DNA of 64,000 nt from an uncultured Pelagibacteraceae bacterium. GTDB taxonomy: Bacteria; Pseudomonadota; Alphaproteobacteria; Pelagibacterales; Pelagibacteraceae. Below are positions 38,928 to 49,754 of the stretch, piece after piece. The translations under genes and the position numbers were made by a program. Under the pieces are notes generated by a model. It made no database searches. It was not told where the DNA came from and saw nothing but the letters and a program-made list of their open reading frames with translations. The DNA lies in the NCBI GenBank assembly GCA_902593405.1, contig CACJIB010000005.1:1-64000 (forward strand), given 5' to 3'. Every line of letters begins with the position of its first letter. Position 1 is the first letter of the stretch.

Positions 38928-39685
38928 TTAAAAAATAGTTTATTAAAGTTATCTGTAGTTTTTTTTATAAGATCTTTTTTGGATATATTTTTAATTTCAG
39001 CTAATTTTGTAGCAGTAAAATCAATGAATGATGGTTCATTTTTTTTTCCTCTTTTAGGAACGGGTGCTAAAAAGGGACTATCAGTTTCAATTAAGATATT
39101 ATCCATTGGAATAGATTTGAATGTATCTTGTAATTCCAATGAGTTTTTAAAAGTAATGATACCGCTTGCTGAAAAGAATGAATTTAAAGTCATTAGTTTT
39201 TCTGAGAATTCTTTAGACCCAGTAAAACAATGCATCAAAATTTTAAGGTTTTCATTTTTATATTCATTTAAAATCTCAAAAGTCTCTTTTTCTGCGTCTC
39301 TTGAATGAACAATTAATGGAATACTGGTTTTTACGGATGCATCTATATGTTCTTTAAAACTTGCTATCTGTTTATCTTTTTCACTATTATTATAATAAAA
39401 ATCTAACCCAGTTTCTCCAATTCCAATAATTTTTGAGTTTTCATTGAGACTTTCAATGATCTGCTTTGAAGTGATAATATCTTTAGAGCTTTCATGAGGA
39501 TGAATGCCAATAGTACCATAGATCATCTCATCTTTATTAATTAAATCTTTTACTCTAGAAAAACTTTCAAACGAAGTTGAGATAGTTAATAATTTTTCTA
39601 TACCAACTTCTTTTGATCTTTGTATTACATTAGCTAAATCACTTAACAATGGTTCATGATCTAGATGGCAGTGTGAGTCAATCAT
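38924..39685 (-). CDS. TatD-family DNase
   Basis: MIDSHCHLDHEPL; GETGLDFYY; LIVHSRDAE; ETDSPFLAPVP. Confidence 0.95.
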   Translation of the reverse strand: MIDSHCHLDHEPLLSDLANVIQRSKEVGIEKLLTISTSFESFSRVKDLINKDEMIYGTIGIHPHESSKDIITSKQIIESLNENSKIIGIGETGLDFYYNNSEKDKQIASFKEHIDASVKTSIPLIVHSRDAEKETFEILNEYKNENLKILMHCFTGSKEFSEKLMTLNSFFSASGIITFKNSLELQDTFKSIPMDNILIETDSPFLAPVPKRGKKNEPSFIDFTATKLAEIKNISKKDLIKKTTDNFNKLFFN

Positions 39686-41219
39686 TGTTTTTCTCTATTT
39701 TTTTAAAAAGTATATCTATTTTATTAATATTATTACCTTTTGTTAAATACTCATTATTAGAAACTGAATCTAATTTTATATTTTTTTCTTCAATATCAAA
39801 AATCTTTAATGCCTTTAAAGATGATTCAGGAATAATTGGATATAGTAAAAAACTTATTTTTCTTACAATTTCTAAAGTAGTGTAAACAATAGTATTTAAT
39901 CTAATTATATCGTCTTTCTTTTTCCATGGTTCTTGATCATTAAAATATTTGTTAGCTTCAAAAAGAGAATTTACAATATAATCAATGTAAAAATTAATAT
40001 TTTGATTGTCAATTTGTAACCTAATATTATCTAAATTATCTTTATACTTATTTAGTATTAGTAAATCTTCATCATGAAATTTAATTTCTAATGGAATTTT
40101 TCCATTACAATTTTTTATTGCAAAAGCAGTTACACGTTGACATAAATTTCCATAATTGTTGGCTAGATCACTATTAATACAATCTTCTAGTCTTTCTTGA
40201 GATATATTTCCATCATTCCCAAAAGAAACTTCTTTAATTAAGTAGTACCTTAAAGGATCTAGACCATACTCTTTAATTATTTCAAGTGGATCAAGAATAT
40301 TTCCTTTAGATTTAGACATTTTTTCTTCCCCTGATAATATCCATCCATGCCCAAAAACTCTCTTTGGTAAATCAATTTTTGCTGCTAATAAAAAGGCAGG
40401 CCAATAAACAGCATGGAACCTAAGTATATCTTTTCCAATTAAATGTATTGAAGCTGGCCAAAATTTTTTAAACAAATCATCATTTGTATTAGGATAGTTT
40501 AATGCACTCAAATAATTTGTTAAAGCATCGAGCCAAACATATATCACGTGGTTTTTATTATTTGGAACAGGTATGCCCCATGAAAAACTTTTTCTACTAA
40601 CAGAAAGATCTTTAAGACCACTTTTTACAAAACTAATAACTTCATTTTTCCTAGATTGAGGAGCAATAAAATCCGGATTAGCTTCATAATATTTTAATAA
40701 CGGTTTTTCCCACTTTGAAAGTCTAAAAAAATAAGATTCTTCCTCAATCCATTCAACAGGAGATTTTGATGATATAGCAATTTTTTTTCCATCTAATTCC
40801 TCAATTTCATCTTCGTTATAAAAGGCTTCATCTGATACTGAATACCATCCAGAATAGTTTGATAAGTATATATCATCATTTTTTTCAAGTTCATTCCAAA
40901 GATGTTGAACTGTTTTTTTATGTCTAGCTTCTGTAGTTCTTATAAAATCAGTATTAGATAAATTCAAAGTATCTGAAAGATCTCTAAAGGTTTGACTAAT
41001 TTGATCACAAAACGCTAAAGGCTCCTTCCCTGCTTTTTCTGCAGATCTTTGAATTTTTAATCCATGTTCGTCTGTACCAGTAAGAAAATGAACTTGATAA
41101 TCATCAATTATTTTAAATCTTGCAAAAAAATCTGCGATAATGCTTGAATAAGCATGACCCATATGAGGCTTAGCTGAAGGGTAGTAAATTGGCGTAGTAA
41201 TATAATAAGTTTTATCCAT
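39678..41219 (-). CDS. metG: methionyl-tRNA synthetase
   Basis: ITTPIYYPSAKPHMGHAYSSI (HMGH); KMSKSKGN. Confidence 0.97.
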   Translation of the reverse strand: MDKTYYITTPIYYPSAKPHMGHAYSSIIADFFARFKIIDDYQVHFLTGTDEHGLKIQRSAEKAGKEPLAFCDQISQTFRDLSDTLNLSNTDFIRTTEARHKKTVQHLWNELEKNDDIYLSNYSGWYSVSDEAFYNEDEIEELDGKKIAISSKSPVEWIEEESYFFRLSKWEKPLLKYYEANPDFIAPQSRKNEVISFVKSGLKDLSVSRKSFSWGIPVPNNKNHVIYVWLDALTNYLSALNYPNTNDDLFKKFWPASIHLIGKDILRFHAVYWPAFLLAAKIDLPKRVFGHGWILSGEEKMSKSKGNILDPLEIIKEYGLDPLRYYLIKEVSFGNDGNISQERLEDCINSDLANNYGNLCQRVTAFAIKNCNGKIPLEIKFHDEDLLILNKYKDNLDNIRLQIDNQNINFYIDYIVNSLFEANKYFNDQEPWKKKDDIIRLNTIVYTTLEIVRKISFLLYPIIPESSLKALKIFDIEEKNIKLDSVSNNEYLTKGNNINKIDILFKKIEKNND

Positions 41220-42141
41220 TTAGTATTTTATCCTCAAATTCCATAAATAATGTTTCCTCATCTAAATTATAAATTCTAGTATTATTAATTTTTTCTAAAA
41301 AATAATGGTATGACTTTAGTAAATTAATATTTTTGCTAGATATATTGTTTCTAAAATAAAGTTCAATAAAAGAATAAATGATTTCAATAATTGATTTATC
41401 TTTTTTATAAATTTTATTTTTAATTATGGTTGTTAGTGTTGTGTTTAAATCAAAATTAACAAGATCTAAGTCATATTCTTCAGATAACTTAATTAATTTA
41501 AATAATTTTCCAGGAGTTGCATAATAATCAAATAACTTGTTATTGATAATAGTATTTATGTTATCGTTTAATAATTGATTAACAATTCTAATAGACTGAT
41601 CTTTAGTTAAAAAAACTTTGAAATTTAAACATCTAGATTTAAGAGTTGGTAGCACTCTTTTATTATTATTTATTAAAAAAAAATTTATATTTTCATTAGG
41701 TTCTTCTAAAATTTTTAACAAAGCATTAATGGAATTTAAGTTTAACAATTCAATATTATCAATTAAAACAAATCTCTTTTTATTGTTAAATGAGGATTTA
41801 TTAAGATTTATTATCAATTCCCTAATTTGATTTATATCAATATTTTTTTTTTCCTCCAAGACATCAATTAAGTAAAAATTTGGATTAGATTTATTTAGTA
41901 TAAGTTTGTATGACTTATTATCTGGATTAATTTTATTATTTTCATAATCATATGGATGTTCTTCATTTTCCGATAATACAAGATTAATTAAATGATATGC
42001 TAATGTTGATTTTCCAATACCTTTTTCACCAGATAAAAGAATTTTATTAGGCAAAGTATCGTTTTTAGATAATTTATATAATTGATTAAAAATTTCTTTG
42101 TGCTCAAATAAATTTATTTGAGTTATCGGATTTAAATTCAT
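41212..42141 (-). CDS. holB: DNA polymerase III delta' subunit
   Basis: LLSGEKGIGKSTLAYHLI; LLKILEEPNENINFFLI. Confidence 0.88.
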   Translation of the reverse strand: MNLNPITQINLFEHKEIFNQLYKLSKNDTLPNKILLSGEKGIGKSTLAYHLINLVLSENEEHPYDYENNKINPDNKSYKLILNKSNPNFYLIDVLEEKKNIDINQIRELIINLNKSSFNNKKRFVLIDNIELLNLNSINALLKILEEPNENINFFLINNNKRVLPTLKSRCLNFKVFLTKDQSIRIVNQLLNDNINTIINNKLFDYYATPGKLFKLIKLSEEYDLDLVNFDLNTTLTTIIKNKIYKKDKSIIEIIYSFIELYFRNNISSKNINLLKSYHYFLEKINNTRIYNLDEETLFMEFEDKILNG

Positions 42142-42755
42142 TTAATTAATTTTTTAATTTGATTTATTATTAAATCTTCATTTATTTTTATATCTAAATT
42201 AGAATCAATTACTTTGTATGATTTTTTATTCGATTTAGCTAATTTCAAAAAACCTTTTTGAACTTTATTATAAAAATTCATATCAAACTGATCATATCGA
42301 TTGAGAGATTTCCTATTTTTTAATCTTTGAAATAGATTTTTTTTATTTACAACATTGAGAAAAGTAAAGTTTACTTTAATATTTTTTAATAGAAATTTAT
42401 TTATGATATTTATAATGTTTAAATCAACACCCATACCATAATGCTGATATGCAATAGTTGAGTCTGTAAATCTATCAATCAGAATAATTTTTTTTTTGTA
42501 TGATTTTTTTATAAGATTTATATTTTCACTACGCGCTGCTAAATATAAAAGTAAATCAGTATACATGTTAAAATTAGATTTTTTATTTAAAATTAATCTT
42601 CTTATTTTTTCAGAATTTAAACTACCACCTGGTTCTCTTATCTTTATATAATTAATTTTCTTTTTATCTAAATATTTAGATACTTTATTTATATGGTAAC
42701 TTTTACCACTGCCCTCTATACCCTCAAAAACAATGATGGGTTTTTTAGACATCAC
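42138..42755 (-). CDS. tmk: thymidylate kinase
   Basis: FEGIEGSGKSYHI; REPGGSLNSEKIR; LIDRFTDSTIAYQHYGMG. Confidence 0.94.
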   Translation of the reverse strand: MMSKKPIIVFEGIEGSGKSYHINKVSKYLDKKKINYIKIREPGGSLNSEKIRRLILNKKSNFNMYTDLLLYLAARSENINLIKKSYKKKIILIDRFTDSTIAYQHYGMGVDLNIINIINKFLLKNIKVNFTFLNVVNKKNLFQRLKNRKSLNRYDQFDMNFYNKVQKGFLKLAKSNKKSYKVIDSNLDIKINEDLIINQIKKLIK

Positions 42756-43896
42756 CCCAAATTAAATAATTTATTGATTTTATTAATCTTGTAAAAAAAT
42801 TAACTTTTTTAATTTCTTTCGATGAAAGTAAATCATACTCACCAACAAGTTCTTGATCATAAACAACTCTGAGTGTGGCTATTTTTTGATCTTTTTCAAT
42901 TGGTGCTTCGACTGGTCCATCATACTTAACAACAACTTTTAAAAGTTTTTTTTTCGCTTTTTTGATTGTTTTATAAATATCTTCCTTTGTATATGCTTCC
43001 ACACTATTCTCTTTTCCTAACCAAACATCAATTTTGTGTAATGGTTTATTAGCTTTAGCTATTTCTACAAGATCATAGTTGGTAAGACCAAATGTAAGTA
43101 ATTTTGTGCTCTCTTTAGATCTAGCATTTTTTGAATTAAAACCACTTCCAACAGCAATCAATCTTCTGCCATTTCTATCTATTGATGATGCTAAAGAATA
43201 TTTTTCAACAGCTAAATAGCCAGTTTTTATACCATCTGCTCCAAGATTTTTATAAAGCAAAGGATTTCTATTTCCTTGTGTTATTGGATCACCCCCTGTT
43301 CTATCCCACGTAAATTCTGTTTCAGCAAACATTTTGTAAAATTCTGGATGTTCTTTAATTAAATATCTAGACATTTTTAAAATATCTCTAACAGTTGAGT
43401 AATTATCGGGGTCATTTATTCCTGATGAATTAGAAAAGTTTGTATTATCCATTCCTAATTCTTTCGCTTTAGCAGTCATTAAAATTGCAAATTCCTCTTC
43501 AGTGCCCGCTATACCTTCGGCTAAAGCAATACATGCATCATTACCAGAAGCAACGATAATACCTCTTAGTAAATTTTCTACAGAGACCTGATCACCTACC
43601 ATTATAAACATAGATGAATATCCGGATGTAGATAATCTCCAAGCTCTCTCTGATATTATGAATTTTTCATCTAAACTAAGATCGCCTGATTTTATTAGAT
43701 CAAATGCAATAATTGCTGTCATTATTTTAGTCATTGAAGCTGGATAAATTGAAATATCTGGCTCTTTTTCATAGAGAATTTCTCCAGAATGGTAATCTTG
43801 TAAAATTGCAGTTCTTGCATTTACATCAAAATTAGCTTTTGAAACACTTGCTAATGAAAAACTAAAAAAAATTATAATTAATAATATTCTATACAT
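42745..43896 (-). CDS. D-alanyl-D-alanine carboxypeptidase (PBP5/6 type)
   Basis: YPASMTKIMTAI (SxxK); ASGNDACIALAE (SxN); GIKTGYL (KTG). Confidence 0.93.
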   Translation of the reverse strand: MYRILLIIIFFSFSLASVSKANFDVNARTAILQDYHSGEILYEKEPDISIYPASMTKIMTAIIAFDLIKSGDLSLDEKFIISERAWRLSTSGYSSMFIMVGDQVSVENLLRGIIVASGNDACIALAEGIAGTEEEFAILMTAKAKELGMDNTNFSNSSGINDPDNYSTVRDILKMSRYLIKEHPEFYKMFAETEFTWDRTGGDPITQGNRNPLLYKNLGADGIKTGYLAVEKYSLASSIDRNGRRLIAVGSGFNSKNARSKESTKLLTFGLTNYDLVEIAKANKPLHKIDVWLGKENSVEAYTKEDIYKTIKKAKKKLLKVVVKYDGPVEAPIEKDQKIATLRVVYDQELVGEYDLLSSKEIKKVNFFTRLIKSINYLIWGDV

Positions 43897-44650
43897 CTTT
43901 TAATATCTCTATATTTTCAAAATTTAATACTTTTATTTCGTTAAATGATTTTTCTAGTTTTTTTATATCATTAAATGGACCCAATAATACCCTATATTTA
44001 GTTTTAGATAATTTCTTAATTACAGATCTTTTTATATTTGTCTCATCTTTTATTCTATTAACCATATTTTCTGCTGAGTCTCGGTAATAAAAATCTGCAA
44101 TCTTTATTGAATATAAAAATTTATGCTTTTTTATTTTGACTTCTTTAGTCTTTTCTTTACCCAGATTATCTATGGTAATTCCGTCAACAGGAGCTTTTTC
44201 AGCTACACTTTTCTCTTCATCAAAAGTCTTTGCCTTTTTAGCTACAAATGTTGAACTTTTTGAGATTAAAACAAGATCGATATAAGGTTCTTTAGGGTCA
44301 AGTGATAACTCCTCAGCAATTCGTTGCGTAATTACAGAGTTATAAAAAGTAGAGAATTTAACGTTATTAGAGATTACTTCTGCTATAATGGATTTATCAT
44401 TAATAGGATTGGTAATTTTAACAAATGAATTTTTTTTAATTTTATTATGAAAAATTAAAAGAGATCTATTATCAATTTTTTTAGATATTTTACTTCCTTT
44501 TTTTAATTCATCATCATAAATTAAAGCAAATCCAGTGTTACTATACTTTTGATCACTAATATAAACTAAGTTTTTATTATTTTGCTCAAATTGATTACAT
44601 GCAGATAAAAAAAGCATAGAAATAATTAATATTAGTTTTTTAAAGTTCAT
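43889..44650 (-). CDS. RlpA-like / SPOR-domain lipoprotein
   Basis: Lipobox LSAC; SFVKITNPINDKSIIAEV RlpA pattern; C-terminal SPOR-like repeat. Confidence 0.72.
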   Translation of the reverse strand: MNFKKLILIISMLFLSACNQFEQNNKNLVYISDQKYSNTGFALIYDDELKKGSKISKKIDNRSLLIFHNKIKKNSFVKITNPINDKSIIAEVISNNVKFSTFYNSVITQRIAEELSLDPKEPYIDLVLISKSSTFVAKKAKTFDEEKSVAEKAPVDGITIDNLGKEKTKEVKIKKHKFLYSIKIADFYYRDSAENMVNRIKDETNIKRSVIKKLSKTKYRVLLGPFNDIKKLEKSFNEIKVLNFENIEILKDV

Positions 44651-45641
44651 TTTTAAATTTATCTTTTAATGTACAAACAGCTAAAGCAAATCGCAATGAC
44701 CTATTCCATTTTAATATTATCTCATAGTTATCAAATACAATATAAGCTGGATTTAAAGTTTCGGCATCAGGTATAATATCTTTATCTGGAGTTATAATGG
44801 CTACATTGAGAGAGTTGTACTTGTTGTCTATTTGATCATTATTTTTAATAAATTTTCTAAAATATTTTAATTTTTTTTTATCATGAAGTTTTTTTGCAGA
44901 AATGTTCAAATATTTACTTGGTATATTGTCTGATAAATCTATTCTATAAAAACAAGGATTTTCACTTTTCCAGCCTATTTGATTTAAATAATTAGATGCG
45001 GAAGCATAAGCATCATTATTATTTTTTAAATCTATATATCCGTTGCCATCATGGTCAATAGCATAATTTTTCATTGTTGATGGCATAAATTGAAAAAAAC
45101 CAAAAGCACCTGCCCAAGACCCATATAACGTTGTATAATCTATTTGATCATTTTCTATTAATCGCAAAAGTATTAATAATTCATTTGTAAAAAATTCTGA
45201 TCTTCTTTTATCAAAACTTAAAGTTGCCAAAGAGGATAAAATATCCATTTTACCAACATACGTTCCAAAATTAGTTTCTATTCCCATTAGAGCTAATAGT
45301 AACTCTCTCTCTATATTAAATTCTTTTTCAACATTATTTATTAAGGTTGAATTTTTTTCATAAAATTTTCTTCCTAAAGAGACTTTTTTTGAAGATGTTC
45401 TTTTCGAAATATAAGTTTTAGTATCCTCATAAAATTCAGGCTGATACCTGTCATATTTTATTACATCTGATAAAAATTTAGTGTCAGACATAACTCTATC
45501 AAATGTTTTTTCTGAAATATTGTTTTCTAAAGCTATTTTTTTAAAATTTAATTTCCAATTTTCAAATTCTTTATTGATATCAGCAAACGAGAAATTAATA
45601 GAAATAAAAATAAAAAATAAAAAAAAATTAATTAGTTTCAT
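44640..45641 (-). CDS. MltB-type lytic murein transglycosylase
   Basis: LLALMGIETNFGTYVGKMDILSSLATLSF; GSWAGAFGFFQFMPST. Confidence 0.92.
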   Translation of the reverse strand: MKLINFFLFFIFISINFSFADINKEFENWKLNFKKIALENNISEKTFDRVMSDTKFLSDVIKYDRYQPEFYEDTKTYISKRTSSKKVSLGRKFYEKNSTLINNVEKEFNIERELLLALMGIETNFGTYVGKMDILSSLATLSFDKRRSEFFTNELLILLRLIENDQIDYTTLYGSWAGAFGFFQFMPSTMKNYAIDHDGNGYIDLKNNNDAYASASNYLNQIGWKSENPCFYRIDLSDNIPSKYLNISAKKLHDKKKLKYFRKFIKNNDQIDNKYNSLNVAIITPDKDIIPDAETLNPAYIVFDNYEIILKWNRSLRFALAVCTLKDKFKNEL

Positions 45642-46506
45642 GTAAATCCTTCAAATATATAATTACAGCAATCCAAATAAAAATAAAACTAACTAATTTT
45701 GTTATTGAAAAAGGTTCGTTGTAATAAAAATACCCTAATAAAAACTGAAAAGTGGGAGTTATATAAAATATCATGCCTGTCGGTCCTAAACCACAGAGTT
45801 CAACGCCCCTAACATATAAAAATAAAGGTATCACGGTCATAGGTCCAGCAAGATAAATAAATAGCATCATTGATGGATCGGATAATTGAAAATCATTATA
45901 TCCTTTGCTTGCTATCAAATAAAAAGCCAACAGTGCAAATGGTAATATAAATAAACTCTCTATTAGAAGACCTACATCGGTATCAACATTAATTTTTTTT
46001 CTAACTAAATTGTAAAAACCCCAACTTAAAGCAACAATTAAACCAACCCAAGGCAATGATTTAATACTTACAATTATTAAAAAAAGGATAGATATAATTA
46101 CTAACAGAATTGAAAAGACTCTTTTTTTATTTAGTTTCTCTTTAAAAAAAAGATAACCGAGCATTACGCTTAAAATTGGCATAATAAAATAACCAAAACT
46201 AGCATCTATAATTCTATTTGTTGCTATAGCATATATCCATACACCCCAATTTATAAAAATTAAAAAACCTGAGATAAATAAGTAAAATAAATTTGATTTA
46301 TTTTTTACAATTTTAAAAAAAATATTCCATTTAGAGAAAAAAAATGTAGTCAGAATTAAAGTGAACGCTGTCCATAAACATCTATGAACTACTAATTCAA
46401 TATGCCCAATATAAGCAATATATTTAAAATAAATTACACCAAAAAACCCCCACCAAAAAGATCCAAACCCAGCAAGTAATAAGCCTTTGTTAAATTCTTT
46501 ATTCAT
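45628..46506 (-). CDS. rarD: RarD / EamA-family transporter
   Basis: GSFWWGFFGVIYFKYI; HRCLWTAFTLILT; NWGVWIYAI. Confidence 0.87.
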   Translation of the reverse strand: MNKEFNKGLLLAGFGSFWWGFFGVIYFKYIAYIGHIELVVHRCLWTAFTLILTTFFFSKWNIFFKIVKNKSNLFYLFISGFLIFINWGVWIYAIATNRIIDASFGYFIMPILSVMLGYLFFKEKLNKKRVFSILLVIISILFLIIVSIKSLPWVGLIVALSWGFYNLVRKKINVDTDVGLLIESLFILPFALLAFYLIASKGYNDFQLSDPSMMLFIYLAGPMTVIPLFLYVRGVELCGLGPTGMIFYITPTFQFLLGYFYYNEPFSITKLVSFIFIWIAVIIYLKDLHETN

Positions 46507-46592
46507 AGGAAACCATGATGCATGTAATAAATAAGTTTATTAGACTATTTTATAGTTGAATTAAATAATTAAAATTATAAAACCTTGCTCAC

Positions 46593-46682
46593 GGAGAGAT
46601 GGCTGAGCGGTTGAAAGCACCGGTCTTGAAAACCGGCAAAGGGGCAACTCTTTCCTGGGTTCGAATCCCAGTCTCTCCGCCA
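46593..46682 (+). tRNA. tRNA-Ser (anticodon TGA)
   Basis: GGAGAGATGGCTGAGCGG..CTTGAAA..long variable arm..TTCGAATCCCAGTCTCTCCGCCA. Confidence 0.95.
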
Positions 46683-46946
46683 TCATTTTTGTGTATAGTT
46701 AAAATTTTTATATAAGAAATTTATATTATTATTTTCAAATTCAAAATCGGTTTTAAAACCATTGTAAAAATTATACAAGTTAGTGTCATCTATATTCAGT
46801 AGTTTTTCTAAATCAAGAAGATCATTTTCATTTAGATCATTTATATATTTTTTTGTAAATGCACCCAAAAGATTATCCATTTCTTTTGTACCTCTATAAT
46901 TAGATCTGTAAATAATTTTTTTTTTTAATTCATCTATGTTGATCAT
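46683..46946 (-). CDS. sdhE: SdhE/SDHAF2-like FAD assembly factor
   Basis: IIYRSNYRGTKEMDNLLGAF (RSxxRGxxExD). Confidence 0.88.
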   Translation of the reverse strand: MINIDELKKKIIYRSNYRGTKEMDNLLGAFTKKYINDLNENDLLDLEKLLNIDDTNLYNFYNGFKTDFEFENNNINFLYKNFNYTQK

Positions 46947-46971
46947 AATAATTAGAATATATTAGTAGTTA

Positions 46972-49023
46972 ATGAATAATAAAACAAATTATGAATATTT
47001 ATTGTCAGATTTAAGTTCTTTAAAAGGTGTCGGAACTAAAACAAAAAATTTATTAAAGAAGAAAAATATTAATAATTTATTTGATTTACTATGGAAACTT
47101 CCAAAATCTTATACAGATAGAAGCTTATCATCAAAAATAAAAGATTTAAAAATTGGTGAAATCCAAACAGTAACTATAATTCCTCAAAAATATAACTTCC
47201 CGCGTATAAGGAAATTACCAAATAGAGTTTTGTGTAGTGATGAAACTGGTGAAATAGATTGTATTTTTTTTAATAGCTATGAAGGATACATAAAAAAAAT
47301 ACTTCCGTTAGGAAAAGAAATTACTGTTAGTGGTAAAATAGGTCATTTTAGGAATAAATACCAAATTACAAACCCAAAATATGTTTCTGAGGATTCTTCT
47401 TTAATCAAGCAAACTCATAATAAATACTCATTAACAGAAGGTATTTCTGAAAAAATATATAATAAAATCTTACATCAAATAATCAATAATTTACCAGTTT
47501 TTAATGAATGGCACTCTAAAAGTATTTTATCTAAATTTAAAAATATAAGTTGGAATAGCTCAATTAAAGAATTGCACAAACCTGAAAATATTGGAAATTA
47601 TAAATCAAATTTCTATCAAAGACTTGCTTTTGATGAAATATTTTCAACGTTTCTTGTTAATTCTGAAATAAGAAAAAAAATAAGAAAAATTAAAAAAAAA
47701 AATAAAATTATTAATTTAAATAAACAAAACTCTGTAATTGATAAATTAGATTTCTCTCTTACCGAAGATCAACAAAAATCACTTAACGAAATAAACAAAG
47801 ATTTAAGTTCACCAACTAAAATGTTTAGACTTTTGCAAGGAGACGTTGGTAGTGGAAAAACAATAGTGTCTCTTTTAGCGGCAATAAATAGCATTAATTC
47901 TGGTTTTCAAGTTGCTTTTATGGCTCCTACAGAAATTCTAGCAAGACAACATTGTAATCTTGCAAAAAAAATATTTCCTAAAAATATAAATATAGATCTT
48001 ATTTCTGGAAAATCTGAATATAAATTAAAAAAAGAAATTCATAAAAAATTAGAAAATAATAAAATTGATATTATCTTTGGAACACACGCAATATTTCAAA
48101 AAAAAGTAATTTTTAAAAAATTAGGATTAATAATTATAGATGAACAGCATAAATTTGGAGTGAGTCAAAGAAAAAGATTGTCAGATAAAGGTGGACCAAA
48201 TTGTGACGTATTATTAATGACAGCAACACCTATACCTAGAACTCTAACAATGACAATCTATGGTGATATGGATATTTCAATAATTAGAGAAAAACCTAAA
48301 AATAGAAAACCTATTAAAACGTATAGTAAATTAGAGGTTAAAATTGAAGATGTTTTAAAATTTATAAAAAAAGAAATTAATATTGGAAATCAAATTTTTT
48401 GGGTTTGTCCACTAATTGAAGAATCTAAAAAATTGGATCATTCATCAGCTGTCAAAAAATATGAATATTTAGAAAGAAGGTTTCCAAATCAAGTTTGTTT
48501 GCTTCATGGAAAAACTGATTTAGATAAAAAAAATGAAATACTAAATAATTTTTTAAATAATAAATTTAAGATTTTGGTTTCTACAACGATTATTGAAGTT
48601 GGGATAGATTTTCCAAATGCAAATACGATTATAATAGAAAATGCTAACAAATTTGGTTTATCTCAACTTCATCAATTAAGAGGTAGAGTTGGCCGTGGAG
48701 ATAAAGACTCTACATGCATATTAATGTTTAAATCAAATCTAAGCGAAAACGCAAAAAAAAGAATAAAAATTTTAAAAAACACTAATGATGGTTTTTTAAT
48801 ATCTGAAGAAGATATGAAATTACGAGGGTTCGGAGATATTTTGGGATTTAAACAAAGTGGTATAAAAAATTTTAAGTTAGCAGATCCAATTCATAATAGT
48901 GATCTTTTCTTATTAGCTGAAAAGGAAATGAGAAGAATAGAAAAATCAAATGAAGATATAAGTAAATTCAAACCTTTGATAAAATTGTACGATAGGGCTG
49001 ATATAATAAATGATATTGCTTAA
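46972..49023 (+). CDS. recG: ATP-dependent DNA helicase RecG
   Basis: LLQGDVGSGKTIVSLLA; IIDEQHKFGVSQR; QLRGRVGRGD. Confidence 0.97.
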   Translation: MNNKTNYEYLLSDLSSLKGVGTKTKNLLKKKNINNLFDLLWKLPKSYTDRSLSSKIKDLKIGEIQTVTIIPQKYNFPRIRKLPNRVLCSDETGEIDCIFFNSYEGYIKKILPLGKEITVSGKIGHFRNKYQITNPKYVSEDSSLIKQTHNKYSLTEGISEKIYNKILHQIINNLPVFNEWHSKSILSKFKNISWNSSIKELHKPENIGNYKSNFYQRLAFDEIFSTFLVNSEIRKKIRKIKKKNKIINLNKQNSVIDKLDFSLTEDQQKSLNEINKDLSSPTKMFRLLQGDVGSGKTIVSLLAAINSINSGFQVAFMAPTEILARQHCNLAKKIFPKNINIDLISGKSEYKLKKEIHKKLENNKIDIIFGTHAIFQKKVIFKKLGLIIIDEQHKFGVSQRKRLSDKGGPNCDVLLMTATPIPRTLTMTIYGDMDISIIREKPKNRKPIKTYSKLEVKIEDVLKFIKKEINIGNQIFWVCPLIEESKKLDHSSAVKKYEYLERRFPNQVCLLHGKTDLDKKNEILNNFLNNKFKILVSTTIIEVGIDFPNANTIIIENANKFGLSQLHQLRGRVGRGDKDSTCILMFKSNLSENAKKRIKILKNTNDGFLISEEDMKLRGFGDILGFKQSGIKNFKLADPIHNSDLFLLAEKEMRRIEKSNEDISKFKPLIKLYDRADIINDIA

Positions 49024-49637
49024 TTTTTTTTGGTAGAGGTTCCTGCTGAAACTATAAATTTAGATGCCTCTTCAAATGACATGTTTAAGTAAATAACATC
49101 CTCTGTAGGAAACATTAATAAAAAACCACTAGTTGGATTTGGTGTTGTTGGCACAAAAACATTAATTAAATTCTTACCAGTTTTTTGAGCCATTTCCCCT
49201 TTGTTTTCTTTTGTAGCAAAACCAACAGCCCAAACTCCTTTTCTTGGATATTCAACTAAAACTACACTTTTTTTTCCATCATCTTTTTTTGAAAAAGTTT
49301 CCGTCATTTGAACAATCGCAGAATAAACTGTTCTTAAAAATGGAATTCTTTTGAATAAATCATCTATCAGTTTAAGAATTCGTCTTCCAAAAAATGATAA
49401 TGAAAGTCCACCAACAATGGTTATTAATAATATTGAAATAATAATTTCAACTCCAGGAATATTAAATGGCAAATAACTGTTTGGATTAATATTTTTAGGA
49501 ATTAAATTTGATGAAATACCTATTAAAATTTTAGTTAAATAGAGCGTAAAACCAATTGGTATTAAAACAACAACACCAGTAATAAAATAATTTCTTAATG
49601 TTAATGAAAAAGATTTTTTTGAGCCCTTTTTTGCCAT
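49020..49637 (-). CDS. DUF502-family membrane protein
   Basis: RNYFITGVVVLIPIGFTLYLT; IPFLRTVYSAIVQMTETF; VFVPTTPNPTSGFLLMFP. Confidence 0.88.
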   Translation of the reverse strand: MAKKGSKKSFSLTLRNYFITGVVVLIPIGFTLYLTKILIGISSNLIPKNINPNSYLPFNIPGVEIIISILLITIVGGLSLSFFGRRILKLIDDLFKRIPFLRTVYSAIVQMTETFSKKDDGKKSVVLVEYPRKGVWAVGFATKENKGEMAQKTGKNLINVFVPTTPNPTSGFLLMFPTEDVIYLNMSFEEASKFIVSAGTSTKKN

Positions 49638-49645
49638 ATTTAAAA

Positions 49646-49723
49646 TTAACTATAACTAGCGTATACAACAAAAACAATTGCAATGATAAATAATACAATT
49701 AAAATTTTGTTATTAAGATTCAT
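49646..49723 (-). CDS. Possible 25-aa single-TM microprotein just upstream of the DUF502 gene
   Basis: MNLNNKILIVLFIIAIVFVVYASYS*; 8 nt before the DUF502 ATG, same strand. Confidence 0.35.
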   Translation of the reverse strand: MNLNNKILIVLFIIAIVFVVYASYS

Positions 49724-49754
49724 GTTAAAATACTATTATCAATTTTAAGTAGAT

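Noticed and set aside
38979-39308. 109-aa plus-strand ORF inside tatD
   Set aside because: Shadow ORF opposite conserved TatD motifs; no recognisable domain.
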